Of a DNA stretch of 64,000 bases, positions 1-8,921 are shown one piece after another. The translations under genes and the position numbers were made by a program. The stretch comes from CAVUWL01 sp963787415 (GTDB lineage: Bacteria; Actinomycetota; Thermoleophilia; Solirubrobacterales; 70-9). Within the stretch, counting starts at the first letter, position 1. The number at the start of each line of letters is the position of its first letter. The notes below the pieces were generated by a model. It saw only the letters and a program-made list of their open reading frames with translations. It was not told the DNA's origin and did not search any database. The stretch spans positions 992,001 to 1,056,000 of the forward strand of contig CAWBCO010000003.1 in assembly GCA_963787415.1 (NCBI GenBank), given 5' to 3'.

Positions 1-1195
1 TGCGAGCGCGCACCAAAACACCATCGCCGCGCTCAAAGCGCTCAAGCTCACCGGCGACCTCATAAAGTTCGTGCAACCGCGCCCCCTCTGAATAGGGAAC
101 GAGGAGCTCAACCTCGGTCAGGGTTTCCTCAAAGGCAGCCTCGATCCCCTCGCGCAGCGCATCGAGACCCTCGCCATCAAGGGCTGAGACCAGGACCGCT
201 TCGGGATGGCGGATGCTGACCTCCCGCCTGGCGTCAAGATCGAGCAGGTCGATCTTGTTGAGGACCAGCAGTCGGGGCTTTGCACCTGCGCCGATCTCCT
301 CCAGCACCTCCTCCACCGCCTTGATGTCGGCCAGGCGCCGCGGTTCGGGATTGGAGCCGTCGAGGACGTGCACGATCAGCTCCGACAGAGTGCTCTCCTC
401 AAGCGTCGCCTTAAACGCCTCCACCAATTGATGCGGGAGCTTCTCGATGAATCCGACGGTGTCGGTCAAAAGGAAATCGCGGCCCGATAGCTCGAAGCTA
501 CGCGTGGTTGGGTCGAGGGTATGAAAGAGACGGTCACCGACACCCGCATCAGCCCCCGTGATCGCATTCAGCAGCGTCGACTTGCCGGCGTTGGTGTAGC
601 CGGCGAGGGCAACCCGCGGGATCGCGGAGCTCTCCCGCCGAGCCCGCATCACGTCTCGGTTTCGTTCCAGGCGAGCGAGGCGACGGCGAAGCGCCGCAAT
701 TCGGTCACGAGCGAGGCGACGGTCGGTCTCGATCTGGGACTCTCCCGGTCCCCTCGTGCCGATCCCGCCTCCGAGGCGCTCAAGGTGAGTCCACAGCCCA
801 CGCATCCGCGCCAGGTTGTACTCGAGCTGGGCCAGCTCGACCTGCAGCTTGCCCTCGGCGGAGTGGGCATGGTCGGCGAAGATGTCGAGGATGACCGCGG
901 TGCGATCAATCACCGGGACACCGAGCGCCGCCTCGAGGTTGCGCTCCTGCCGGGGGGCGAGCTCGTCGTCGCAGGCAACGAGGTTGGCATCAGATTCCGT
1001 GATCTGCTGCTTGATCTCGATCAGCTTGCCGCGACCGAGGTAGCGATCCGGATCGGGTTTTGCCCGCTGCTGGATCGCCTCACCCACGGTCGCCACGCCG
1101 GCGGTGCGAAGCAACTCCTTTAACTCGGCGAGAGGATCAGCGGACTCGCGCCGGTCGCTGATTCCGATCGCAAGTGCCCGCTGCCGCGCCCTCAT
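1..1195 (-). CDS. hflX: GTPase HflX (C-terminus cut by window edge)
   Basis: HflX is a ribosome-associated GTPase that binds the 50S subunit and helps split or rescue stalled ribosomes. I translated the minus strand by hand from the ATG at 1195; the frame stays open to the window edge, so about 398 codons are visible and the end is missing. Seen: an N-terminal HflX domain with the glycine-rich stretch RLGGGIGTRGPGESQIETD, then the GTPase motifs GYTNAGKST (P-loop), DTVGFI (G3) and NKID (G4). It diverges from the epimerase gene across about 115 bases that should hold both promoters. It lies beyond dapL on the same strand, with two plus-strand genes between. Confidence 0.93.
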   Translation of the reverse strand, partial: MRARQRALAIGISDRRESADPLAELKELLRTAGVATVGEAIQQRAKPDPDRYLGRGKLIEIKQQITESDANLVACDDELAPRQERNLEAALGVPVIDRTAVILDIFADHAHSAEGKLQVELAQLEYNLARMRGLWTHLERLGGGIGTRGPGESQIETDRRLARDRIAALRRRLARLERNRDVMRARRESSAIPRVALAGYTNAGKSTLLNAITGADAGVGDRLFHTLDPTTRSFELSGRDFLLTDTVGFIEKLPHQLVEAFKATLEESTLSELIVHVLDGSNPEPRRLADIKAVEEVLEEIGAGAKPRLLVLNKIDLLDLDARREVSIRHPEAVLVSALDGEGLDALREGIEAAFEETLTEVELLVPYSEGARLHELYEVAGELERFERGDGVLVRAR

Positions 1196-1310
1196 ATTGG
1201 AAACGCCCGGCGCACCCAAGCCTTCGCGGGTCTGCGCTTTGCGTCCGTTTCTTGAGCGTTGCACCTGTTCGGATTGTAGGCGGCCCCCCTCCCCGGATAG
1301 GCTGGGAGCC

Positions 1311-2312
1311 GTGAAGGTCTTTGTCACCGGAGGGACCGGCTTCATCGGCGGGGAGCTCATCCGCCAGCTGCGGGGGCGCGGTGATCAGGTCAGCTGCCTC
1401 ATTCGCAGCCCCCAGAAGGGAGCGGCTCTTGAGGCGCTTGGCTGCGAGCTGATCGCCGGAGACCTTGCTGATTCAGAGGCAATCCGCGCTGGCATGAACG
1501 GCGCTGAGGCCGTCATCCATGCCGCCGCGATCTATCAGGTCGGGATCCCCGCCTCCCAGCGCCAGGCGATGCGCGAGGCAAATGTCGGGGGCACCGAACG
1601 GGTTCTGGGCGCGGCGCTTGAGGCAAGGATCCCAAAGGTGGTTTACGTCTCGACGGTCGGTGCTTTTGGCAACACGCATGGCGAAGTGGTTGATGAGTCC
1701 TACGAGCACCCTGGCAGGGACTTCACCTCGTGCTATGAGGAAACCAAGTGGGAAGCACATCAGATCGCCAAGCAGATGATTCTCGAGCAGGGGTTGCCCT
1801 GCGTCATCGTGCAACCGGGCGGCGTCTACGGACCGGGTGATACCTCCTCGGTTGCAGAGCTTCTCAACCAGTTTCTTGCCGGCAGGATGCCGTTGATGCC
1901 CTTTCCCGAGTTGGGAATCTGCCTCTCCCACGTCGAGGACGTTGCGGCGGGGATCATCCTCGCCCTTGATCGGGGCGATCCAGGGCAGACCTACATCCTG
2001 AGCGGGCCGGCCACCACGGTGCGCGAGGCGATCGGCGTCGTTGCAGATGCGACCGGTCGCAAGACGCCCAGGTATGCGATTCCGACCCCCCTGATGAAGG
2101 CCCTTACCCCGATCGGGCCGCTGGTCGGAAAGATCATGGGTCAGCCACCGAATCTGCGTGAGCTGATCTCCTCTGCCGATGGTGTCACCTTCTGGGCAAG
2201 CTATGAGAAGGCAAGCGATGAGCTCGGCTACGCTCCACGCGGCCTCCGGGAGGGCCTTCGCCAGACCTTGGCCGCCGAAGGCAAATTGCCAGCTGCTGCC
2301 ACGGCCGCCTGA
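1311..2312 (+). CDS. NAD-dependent epimerase/dehydratase (extended SDR)
   Basis: An extended short-chain dehydrogenase/reductase of 333 residues. The GTG at 1311 is chosen because the Rossmann motif GGTGFIG follows within the first 15 residues, as is usual; the upstream in-frame stretch looks non-coding. Further motifs seen are a central YVSTVGAFG strand and a YEETKWEAH segment that carries the catalytic Tyr-x3-Lys pair. The substrate cannot be told from sequence; relatives include dihydroflavonol-4-reductase-like and hopanoid-associated sugar epimerases. It is 15 bases upstream of a metallo-hydrolase on the same strand, so the two are probably co-transcribed. Confidence 0.85.
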   Translation: MKVFVTGGTGFIGGELIRQLRGRGDQVSCLIRSPQKGAALEALGCELIAGDLADSEAIRAGMNGAEAVIHAAAIYQVGIPASQRQAMREANVGGTERVLGAALEARIPKVVYVSTVGAFGNTHGEVVDESYEHPGRDFTSCYEETKWEAHQIAKQMILEQGLPCVIVQPGGVYGPGDTSSVAELLNQFLAGRMPLMPFPELGICLSHVEDVAAGIILALDRGDPGQTYILSGPATTVREAIGVVADATGRKTPRYAIPTPLMKALTPIGPLVGKIMGQPPNLRELISSADGVTFWASYEKASDELGYAPRGLREGLRQTLAAEGKLPAAATAA

Positions 2313-2327
2313 GTATCTGGGGCCGCG

Positions 2328-3170
2328 ATGCGAGTGATCGACGTCCTCCACCTCCGACGTCCACACGTGATCGGATGTTGGCAGGTTGATGAGCTCCTGA
2401 TTGACCCCGGACCCGAGTCCTCCCTGGACACGTTGCTTGAGGCGTTGGGCGCCGAACGGCCGCGGGCGATACTGCTCACCCACATCCACCTTGACCACGC
2501 GGCCGCGACGGGGGCCATGGTCAGGCGCTGGCCCGAGCTGGAGGTCTACGTTCACGAGCGAGGAGCACCGCACCTGATTGACCCCACAAAGCTGCTCGCG
2601 AGTGCCGAGCGCCTCTACGGGGATCAGATGGCGCGCCTGTGGGGTGAGATCTTGCCGGTGCCTGCCCAAAATGTGACGCCCTTGGCGGGCGGTGAGCACT
2701 TGCTTGGGATGCGCGTCGTCTACACCCCCGGGCACGCATCTCACCATGTCTGCTACCTGCACGAGAGCAGCGGGACGGCCTTCACCGGGGATGTCGCGGC
2801 CGCACGCCTTCCCGACTCCAAGCTGATCGTCGCACCCACCCCACCGCCTGACATCGACATCGAGGCCTGGCAAAATTCAATCGCGATCGTCGAGGGATGG
2901 GGGCCCGAGCGCCTTGCGCTGACCCACTTCGGCGCTGTTGAGAGCCCGGCTGAGCACCTCGAGGAGGTGCGCACCCTGCTCGGTGAGGAATCAGCGCGAG
3001 CCCACGAGCTCTCTGAGCAGGACTTTGATCGCCACCATCGTCAACGGGTTGAGCAAAACCTTGATCCCGAGGCCGCCGCCGAGCTGCTGCAGGCGGTTCC
3101 GCCGCAGTATCAATGGCCAGGACTGAACCGGTACTGGCGCAAGAGAGAAGAGCGAGCCGCGGCTAGCTGA
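2328..3170 (+). CDS. Metallo-beta-lactamase fold hydrolase
   Basis: 280 residues with the metal-binding motif THIHLDH near residue 50 (HxHxDH signature), a later YTPGHASHH motif, an FTGD aspartate motif and a C-terminal LTHFGAV histidine. This is the complete ligand set of a two-metal MBL-fold hydrolase of the glyoxalase II-like type. The substrate is unknown. It follows the epimerase gene by 15 bases and its 3' end overlaps the convergent dapL stop by 8 bases (3163-3170), so there is no room for a separate terminator between them. Confidence 0.85.
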   Translation: MRVIDVLHLRRPHVIGCWQVDELLIDPGPESSLDTLLEALGAERPRAILLTHIHLDHAAATGAMVRRWPELEVYVHERGAPHLIDPTKLLASAERLYGDQMARLWGEILPVPAQNVTPLAGGEHLLGMRVVYTPGHASHHVCYLHESSGTAFTGDVAAARLPDSKLIVAPTPPPDIDIEAWQNSIAIVEGWGPERLALTHFGAVESPAEHLEEVRTLLGEESARAHELSEQDFDRHHRQRVEQNLDPEAAAELLQAVPPQYQWPGLNRYWRKREERAAAS

Positions 3171-4332
3171 GATGCTCTCGCATCCGCTCGACCGCCTCGG
3201 CGATCCGAGCGTCGGGAGTCGTCAGGGAGATGCGAAAGAAGCCCTCGCCGCTGGGCCCATACATCGAGCCAGGTGAGACAACGACCGCCGCCTGCTCCAA
3301 GACAAGCTCAGCGAAGGAGGTCGAGGTGTGACCCACCGGCACCGGCGCCCAAACGTAGATCGTCCCCCGCGGCGCAGCCACATCGACCCCGATCTGCCTG
3401 AGCGCTGCAACCACCAGATCGCGGCGGCGAGCATAGGTCTGATTCATCTCAACCAGCGAGTCGCGTGGTCCCTCAAGGGCCGCCGCCGCCGCCAACTGGA
3501 CGGCCTCAAAGAGGCCCGAGTCGACGTTTGTCTTCAGCCGCCAGTAGGTCTGAATCGCATCCGGGTTGCCGAGGATCGCGGCGGCACGCCAGCCGGTCAT
3601 GTTGTAGCCCTTGGAGAGTGAGAAGACCTCGACCCCAATCTCCATGGCGCCGGGTGTGGCGAGGAAACTCGGCGCCACGTAGCCATCATATGTTGTCTCT
3701 GAGTAGGCATTGTCGTGGACGACGAGAACCTCGTGCTGGCGGGCAAAGGAGACCACCTGCTCAAAAAAACCATCGGGAACGACCGCTCCGCAGGGGTTAT
3801 TTGGATAATTGAGAAACATCAATCGCGCCCGGTCCGCGACCCCGTTCTCAACCGCGCCGAGATCTGGGGCGAAGCTCCGCTCGGGAAGAAGTGGCAGCAG
3901 CGCAGCCCTCGCCCCGGCGAGGATCGGACCCGCGCTGTAGACGGGGTAGCCGGGGTCAGATGCAAGCGCCACGTCGCCCGGATCAAGGAAGGCAAAGCAA
4001 AGGTTGTAGATGCACTCCTTGGCGCCGATCGCGGGGATCACCTCAGTCTCGGGATCGATCGCAACCCCGAAACGGCGCGCATAGAAATCCGTAAACGCCT
4101 GGCGGAACTCGGCCCGGCCGCGGTTACTCGGGTAGCTTTGATTGAGCGGATCGGCGACTGCATCCTGCATCGCTTGGACGATGTGGGGATAGGTGGGCTG
4201 ATCGGGATCGCCGATCCCGAGGCTGATCACATCGACTCCCGCAGCTCGCTTTTCGGCCACCAACTGCTCGAGCTCGGCAAACCTATAGGGGGGGATTGCC
4301 TGCAGGCGCTGGGATGGATCAGAGATTGCCAT
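3163..4332 (-). CDS. dapL: LL-diaminopimelate aminotransferase-like class I/II aminotransferase
   Basis: A PLP-dependent fold-type I aminotransferase of 389 residues. Seen: N-terminal DVISLGIGDPDQPT, a central NYPNNPCGAV (NPTG-type) motif, VVHDNAYSE, and SLSKGYNMTGWR, which holds the PLP-binding lysine. These match the LL-DAP aminotransferase branch, which makes LL-2,6-diaminopimelate from tetrahydrodipicolinate in one step. Its position 11 bases downstream of dapF supports this role; a related aminotransferase such as DapC is the alternative. dapA and dapB sit 13-15 kb away, so the pathway is split in this region. Confidence 0.8.
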   Translation of the reverse strand: MAISDPSQRLQAIPPYRFAELEQLVAEKRAAGVDVISLGIGDPDQPTYPHIVQAMQDAVADPLNQSYPSNRGRAEFRQAFTDFYARRFGVAIDPETEVIPAIGAKECIYNLCFAFLDPGDVALASDPGYPVYSAGPILAGARAALLPLLPERSFAPDLGAVENGVADRARLMFLNYPNNPCGAVVPDGFFEQVVSFARQHEVLVVHDNAYSETTYDGYVAPSFLATPGAMEIGVEVFSLSKGYNMTGWRAAAILGNPDAIQTYWRLKTNVDSGLFEAVQLAAAAALEGPRDSLVEMNQTYARRRDLVVAALRQIGVDVAAPRGTIYVWAPVPVGHTSTSFAELVLEQAAVVVSPGSMYGPSGEGFFRISLTTPDARIAEAVERMREHLS

Positions 4333-4343
4333 CGGGTGGAAAT

Positions 4344-5183
4344 CTAGAGACTGGCGAGCGCTTGCAGTAGCTCGGCCGAGCTCTCACCCGCATAGACCGG
4401 CTCAGCCCATCCACTCAGTTGGAGATCCAGATCGGCGGAGATCGCGACCTCCAGCTCGCCGCCGTCGAGCTCGACGAGAATCGGGCTCCGCGCCCCGCCG
4501 AGGACAGCGGCGACCGCGGCCCCGCAGGCCCCGGTACCCGAGGACAGCGTTTCCCCCACCCCACGCTCGAAGATCCGCGCCCTCACCCTGTTGCCGTGGG
4601 TCGCGTAAAAGGAGACGTTGGTGCGATTGGGAAAGAGCTCATTTGCTTCGATCTGGGGGCCGATCTCGGTGAGATCGAGATCCTCGAGTCCCTCGGGGAC
4701 CTCGATCGCGCACTGTGGGTTGCCGACCGCTACGTGCTGAAAGGCCCACTCGGCACCGCCGGCGCTCAGCTTGCCCCGTCCGTTGGGGCCGCCGGAGGGG
4801 AAGTCCCCCGAGCGCAGCGCTGCGCGACCCATATCCACCCTGCAGCTCAGCTCGGAGGTGATCGTCGGAGCGATCGGGCCCGCGGCAGTCAAGATCAAGA
4901 AGCTCTCCTCCTCGCTCCAGCGGTGTCGGCGAAGGTAGAGGATCGCCTCTCGAGCCCCGTTTCCGGAGAGCTCTGCCTCTGAACCGTCGGGGTTGAAGAT
5001 CCGCAGCTCGGCGACGTAGGCGGGGTCCTGGCTGCGTGCGAGCAGCAGGATCCCGTCAGCGCCGATTCCAAAATGAGGGTCACACAACCAGCGGATCCGG
5101 GGCCCGCTCAACTCCCAGGGCAATTCCGCCACCTCGAGAATCAGGTAGTCATTGCCGAGTGCCTGCCACTTCTCAAACTTCAC
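4344..5183 (-). CDS. dapF: Diaminopimelate epimerase-like protein with both catalytic cysteines replaced by serine
   Basis: About 279 residues in the DapF fold: N-terminal KWQALGNDYLI, a DGSEAELSGNGAR motif and an ERGVGETLSSGTGACGA motif. In characterised DapF enzymes the first and second motifs read CGNGxR and (A/S)CG(T/S)GA, and those two cysteines are the acid/base pair that interconverts LL- and meso-DAP. Here both positions are serine (codons at 4965-4967 and 4539-4541, checked in the nucleotides). The gene is intact, 9 bases from miaA and followed by dapL. The start is GTG at 5183, or TTG at 5186. Fold assignment is firm; epimerase activity is not. Confidence 0.85.
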   Translation of the reverse strand: MKFEKWQALGNDYLILEVAELPWELSGPRIRWLCDPHFGIGADGILLLARSQDPAYVAELRIFNPDGSEAELSGNGAREAILYLRRHRWSEEESFLILTAAGPIAPTITSELSCRVDMGRAALRSGDFPSGGPNGRGKLSAGGAEWAFQHVAVGNPQCAIEVPEGLEDLDLTEIGPQIEANELFPNRTNVSFYATHGNRVRARIFERGVGETLSSGTGACGAAVAAVLGGARSPILVELDGGELEVAISADLDLQLSGWAEPVYAGESSAELLQALASL

Positions 5184-5192
5184 CAAGCCAGC

Positions 5193-5924
5193 CTATTCGC
5201 CAAGCTCGGAGGCGATCTCCGCAGCCACCTGGGGGTCGCTTTTGCCGGTCCGATCGATGCGGCGCAGATCAGCCATCTTTCGCATCCAGGTCAACTGGCG
5301 GCGAGCGTAGTTGCGTGAGCGCTTCTTCATCTGCTCGAGGTCGCCGCCGAGAAGCTCCTCAAAGCCAAGCGCCTTGCGGGCGGTGCGAGATGCTCCCGCC
5401 GCCTCGGCCCGTCGAACCTCCTCAGAGGCCCCGCCAGCGGCGATCGCCTCGGTCCTCGCATCGATTCGCCGATACAGCTGTCGGCGCTCCATGTCGAGGC
5501 CGAAGAGCAGGGTTGGGTGGCGGGTATCTGAGGACCACAGCTCAGAATCGCTTGCCCCCGGCGCAGCCCGGCGCAGCGAGAGCTGCGCCAAAGCCGCGCG
5601 CAGATAAAGGCCGGTGCCGCCAACCACGATCGGAGTCCGTCCGGCGGCAAGCGCCGCATCGATCTCGCGGTGAGCCAATCGCATGTAATCCCCGACCGAG
5701 AACGGCTCGCTGAGTGGCACGCAGCCGACCAGCCGGTGCTCCAACTGATCCCGTTGCTCGGTACTCGCGACGCCGGTGAGCAAACCCAAGCCAGCATAGA
5801 TCTGCAGCGCATCGGCGGAGACCGCCACCGGATCCCCACCTCGCGCCTTGACGATCCGCGCGAGCTCGATCGCCACCCCGGTCTTGCCCACCGCGGTTGG
5901 TCCAAATATCGCAATCACCTTCAC
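5193..5924 (-). CDS. miaA: tRNA dimethylallyltransferase MiaA
   Basis: MiaA transfers dimethylallyl from DMAPP to N6 of A37 in tRNAs that read UNN codons. Seen: P-loop GPTAVGKT at residues 8-15, SADALQIY, the GGTGLYLRA motif, and C-terminal KRSRNYARRQLTWMRK, which matches the tRNA-binding (T/S)R.YA(K/R)RQ..W signature. At 243 residues it is shorter than the usual 300 or so but has all the catalytic motifs. It lies 147 bases downstream of miaB, whose enzyme methylthiolates the product (ms2i6A), and 9 bases upstream of dapF. Confidence 0.95.
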   Translation of the reverse strand: MKVIAIFGPTAVGKTGVAIELARIVKARGGDPVAVSADALQIYAGLGLLTGVASTEQRDQLEHRLVGCVPLSEPFSVGDYMRLAHREIDAALAAGRTPIVVGGTGLYLRAALAQLSLRRAAPGASDSELWSSDTRHPTLLFGLDMERRQLYRRIDARTEAIAAGGASEEVRRAEAAGASRTARKALGFEELLGGDLEQMKKRSRNYARRQLTWMRKMADLRRIDRTGKSDPQVAAEIASELGE

Positions 5925-6071
5925 CGTGAAACCGCGCTAAGCCGCGCCAGGCGCAGGCTCTCGGTCCGGCACTTTGAGTTGATCTTCAGCCCCGGCATGA
6001 AGGCCCCCCACAGTTCCTTTGGGTGGTGCACCCTGGGCACGGCTTGGCAGCGCGGCCGGCACCGAGAGGTC

Positions 6072-7403
6072 CTAACCGCGGCTTTGACTGAGCAGCCTTT
6101 CTGTTCCGCTCAGGCTGGTAGAGGTAGCTGCGTCGACCTCGACCTGGGCGAGCTCCCCCGCAGCGGAGGTTCCCTCGAAGTTAACCGTCTTATTGTGTCG
6201 AGTTCTCCCGCGCAAGCGACTCGGATCGGTGCGGCTTGCCCCTTCCACCAAGACCTCCAGCTGGCGGCCGACGAAGCGCTGCCCGCGCTCGGTTGCCCGA
6301 AGTTGAACAAGCTCGATCAACCGGCCCATTCGCTCCCTCTTGAGCGCATGGGAAACCTGTCCGTCCATCCCTGCGGCCTCGGTTTCGCGCCGTGGTGAGA
6401 AGACGAACGTGAAGGCGCCGTCATATCCGACCTCATCGACCACCTCCATCGTCTGCTCAAAGTCGGTTTCGGTCTCGCCGGGAAAGCCGACGATGATGTC
6501 GGTGGTGATCGCGCAGTCGGGAACGTGCTCGCGAATCAGTGCCACCCGCTCGAGGTAGCGGCCCCGGTCATAGGTTCGCCGCATTCGCCGCAGGAGCGCA
6601 CTGGAGCCCGATTGAAGGGGCAAGTGGATGTGCTCGCAAAGCGCTGGCAGCTCTGCATGGGCTCGGATCACGTCCTCCTTCATATCCTTTGGGTGGGGGC
6701 TGGTGTAGCGGATGCGATCGATGCCCGCTACCGCGTCAACCCGGGTCAAGAGCTCGGCGAAGCTGATCCTGCGGTCCTTTCGCAACTCGCGGCCGTAGCT
6801 ATTCACATTTTGACCAAGCAGCGTGATCTCACGCACCCCATCGGCCGCCAGCGTCTGCGCCTCGGCAATCAGCTCATCGGGATCGCGGCTCACCTCGCGT
6901 CCACGGGTCGAGGGCACGATGCAGTAAGAGCAGACGCAGTTACAGCCCTGGGAAATCTGCAGCCAGCCCTGGAACTGACGCTCCCGGTGGCTCGGCAGGT
7001 GTCCGGAGAAGTCCTCGAACTCAAAATAGCCCTGCGCGCTTAGCGAATCGGAGTTCAAAAACTCCGCCAGCTTGTGGATCTGACCGGGGCCAAAGGCGAC
7101 ATCGACGAAGGGGAAGCGCTGGAAGACCTCCTCCTTAACCGACTGCGCCCAGCAGCCGCCGACGCCCACAACGCGCTCAGGATCTTCGCTCTTGAGCCGC
7201 TTGGCCTCGCCCAGGTGGGCCACAAAGCGACTGTCGGCGGACTCGCGGATCGAGCAGGTATTGAAGAGGATCAGGTCCGCGCGATCGCGGCTTTTGGCTT
7301 CCTCGTAACCGAGCGACTCAAGCATCCCACGCATCCGCTCGGAGTCGTGCACATTCATCTGGCAGCCGAAGGTTGTGAGGTGGTAGCGGCGCCGGGAACT
7401 CAT
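6072..7403 (-). CDS. miaB: tRNA-2-methylthio-N6-dimethylallyladenosine synthase MiaB
   Basis: A radical-SAM methylthiotransferase of 443 residues. The N-terminal UPF0004 domain shows TFGCQMNVHDSE and GCWAQ cysteines for the auxiliary [4Fe-4S] cluster. The radical-SAM motif is CNCVCSYCIVPSTRG (C-x3-C-x2-C), followed by GQNVNSYG, HLPLQSGS and DIIVGFPGET, and a C-terminal TRAM-like stretch (GRTRHNKTVNF). The order and length are typical of MiaB rather than MtaB or RimO. It pairs functionally with the downstream miaA. Confidence 0.96.
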   Translation of the reverse strand: MSSRRRYHLTTFGCQMNVHDSERMRGMLESLGYEEAKSRDRADLILFNTCSIRESADSRFVAHLGEAKRLKSEDPERVVGVGGCWAQSVKEEVFQRFPFVDVAFGPGQIHKLAEFLNSDSLSAQGYFEFEDFSGHLPSHRERQFQGWLQISQGCNCVCSYCIVPSTRGREVSRDPDELIAEAQTLAADGVREITLLGQNVNSYGRELRKDRRISFAELLTRVDAVAGIDRIRYTSPHPKDMKEDVIRAHAELPALCEHIHLPLQSGSSALLRRMRRTYDRGRYLERVALIREHVPDCAITTDIIVGFPGETETDFEQTMEVVDEVGYDGAFTFVFSPRRETEAAGMDGQVSHALKRERMGRLIELVQLRATERGQRFVGRQLEVLVEGASRTDPSRLRGRTRHNKTVNFEGTSAAGELAQVEVDAATSTSLSGTERLLSQSRG

Positions 7404-7430
7404 CAGAGCGAGGTTAGCGCCCCGCGAGGG

Positions 7431-7706
7431 CTACTTGGCGGTGGACGGAGCGCGCGGAGCGTCGCTCTCCTCTTTTTCGATTTCCTTGCCCGCCCTCTGC
7501 AGTTCGGGAGCCTTGGAGTTCTCCTCTTCCCTTGAGTGCTTCACAGCGAAGGTTGTCGCGCCACCGACCAAGATCGCAAACCAAAGGATGACCAGCGGAA
7601 ATGCCCGCCCGGGAAACTTCTCATTGCGCAAGCCGATGAGGCTGAAGCTCACGGCCGAGACCGCGAGGGCGATGCCGAAGATGAAAAAGAGCGTTTCGTT
7701 GCTCAT
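7431..7706 (-). CDS. Small two-helix membrane protein of unknown function
   Basis: 91 residues. Two hydrophobic segments (about residues 5-25 and 36-54) are followed by a charged Lys/Glu/Pro/Ala-rich tail. No family is recognised; the length and topology resemble small conserved hypothetical proteins of Thermoleophilia. It sits between recA and miaB, 27 bases upstream of miaB, in the slot where many actinobacteria carry recX. It has none of the repeated three-helix pattern of RecX, so it is not a diverged RecX. Its place in a tight co-directional series supports it being a real gene. Confidence 0.65.
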   Translation of the reverse strand: MSNETLFFIFGIALAVSAVSFSLIGLRNEKFPGRAFPLVILWFAILVGGATTFAVKHSREEENSKAPELQRAGKEIEKEESDAPRAPSTAK

Positions 7707-7739
7707 AGCGGAGCGGAATCCTACCCGCTCCCAACGTCG

Positions 7740-8825
7740 CTAAGCAGCTTGCTGCTCGGCGAGCGCCGGCGTCTGATCCTCGTCGCTACTACCGTCGATT
7801 CCCAGCTTGACGCGCACCTTGGCGTCGATCTCGGCGGCGATCTCTGGGTTCTCGGTGAGAAACTGCTTGGCGTTGTTGCGCCCCTGGCCGAGTCTGGTCT
7901 CCCCATAGGAGAAGAACGAGCCCGATTTTTGGACCAGATCGTGCTCGATACCGAAATCGATCAGACCACCCTCGCGTGAGATTCCGACCCCATACTCGAT
8001 GTCGAATTCGGCCTGTCGAAATGGGGCTGCCACCTTATTCTTTACGACCTTGACGCGGACCCGGTTGCCGACCGCTTCGGTCCCTTCTTTGAGCGTCTCG
8101 ATACGGCGGATATCGAGGCGCTGGGAGGCGTAGAACTTCAACGCCCTCCCCCCCGGTTGAGTCTCTGGCGAGCCGAACTGAACCCCGATCTTTTCGCGGA
8201 TCTGGTTGGTGAAGATGCAGACGGTATTGGTACGACTGAGATTGCCAGCAAGTTTGCGAAGCGCCTGGGACATCAGCCGCGCCTGAAGACCAACCGTTTG
8301 GTCGCCGATCTGGCCGTCCAACTCGGCTTTCGGGGTGAGTGCGGCCACCGAGTCAATCGCGACAATGTCGATCGCTCCCGATGCGATCAGCCGATCGGCG
8401 ATCTGCAGCGCCTGCTCCCCATAGTCGGGCTGGGAGACGAGCAACTCGTCCGTGTCAACCCCGATCGCCCGCGCGTAAACGGGATCCAGCGCGTGCTCGG
8501 TGTCGATAAAAGCGCAGATTCCCCCGCGCGCCTGCGACTCGGCGATGATGTGGTTGACAAGCGTCGTCTTGCCCGAGGACTCCGGTCCGAAGATCTCGAC
8601 GATTCGCCCGCAGGGAACGCCGCCGATGCCGAGCGCCAAATCAAGTGAGAGCGCACCGGTCGGGATCGCCTCAATCTGCACCGTGCTATCGGCCCCGAGG
8701 CGCATCAGGGCACCCTGGCCGAAGTCTCGCTCAATTTGGGTTACCGCAGCCTCAAGAGCCGCGTCCCTGGCTTTGGCATCCTTTGCCGAGGCATCCTTCA
8801 AGTTTGCTTTTTTATCTGTGCTCAT
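7740..8825 (-). CDS. recA: Recombinase RecA
   Basis: RecA forms filaments on single-stranded DNA, drives strand exchange and triggers LexA cleavage. About 361 residues from the ATG at 8825 (a TTG three codons upstream is less likely). Seen: Walker A GPESSGKTTL near residue 80, FIDTEHALDP, DSVAALTPKAE (Walker B), the ssDNA-binding L2 region near FTNQIREKIGV, and an acidic C-terminus. No actinobacterial SOS box (GAAC-N4-GTTC) is visible in the 96 bases upstream. No intein is present. It follows cinA by about 95 bases, the common actinobacterial arrangement. Confidence 0.98.
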   Translation of the reverse strand: MSTDKKANLKDASAKDAKARDAALEAAVTQIERDFGQGALMRLGADSTVQIEAIPTGALSLDLALGIGGVPCGRIVEIFGPESSGKTTLVNHIIAESQARGGICAFIDTEHALDPVYARAIGVDTDELLVSQPDYGEQALQIADRLIASGAIDIVAIDSVAALTPKAELDGQIGDQTVGLQARLMSQALRKLAGNLSRTNTVCIFTNQIREKIGVQFGSPETQPGGRALKFYASQRLDIRRIETLKEGTEAVGNRVRVKVVKNKVAAPFRQAEFDIEYGVGISREGGLIDFGIEHDLVQKSGSFFSYGETRLGQGRNNAKQFLTENPEIAAEIDAKVRVKLGIDGSSDEDQTPALAEQQAA

Positions 8826-8921
8826 GGGGGCCAAGATAGAGGTTCGCCCGGACGCTCAGTCTGGTGTCGAGGAGCCGCGATTGCGATCACCGCACCCCCC
8901 GGCGGGCGGCGCTCGTCGAGC

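Noticed and set aside
206..1123. Two plus-strand reading frames opposite hflX
   Set aside because: The minus strand encodes HflX with all GTPase motifs across the same bases; the plus frames have no domain and are shadows of GC-rich coding DNA.
1473..2873. 466-codon minus-strand frame across the epimerase and metallo-hydrolase genes
   Set aside because: It crosses two genes with clear family motifs on the plus strand and shows no recognisable domain.
8826..8921. Search for an SOS (LexA) box upstream of recA
   Set aside because: No GAAC-N4-GTTC-type palindrome is present; the nearest GAAC has no partner half-site.
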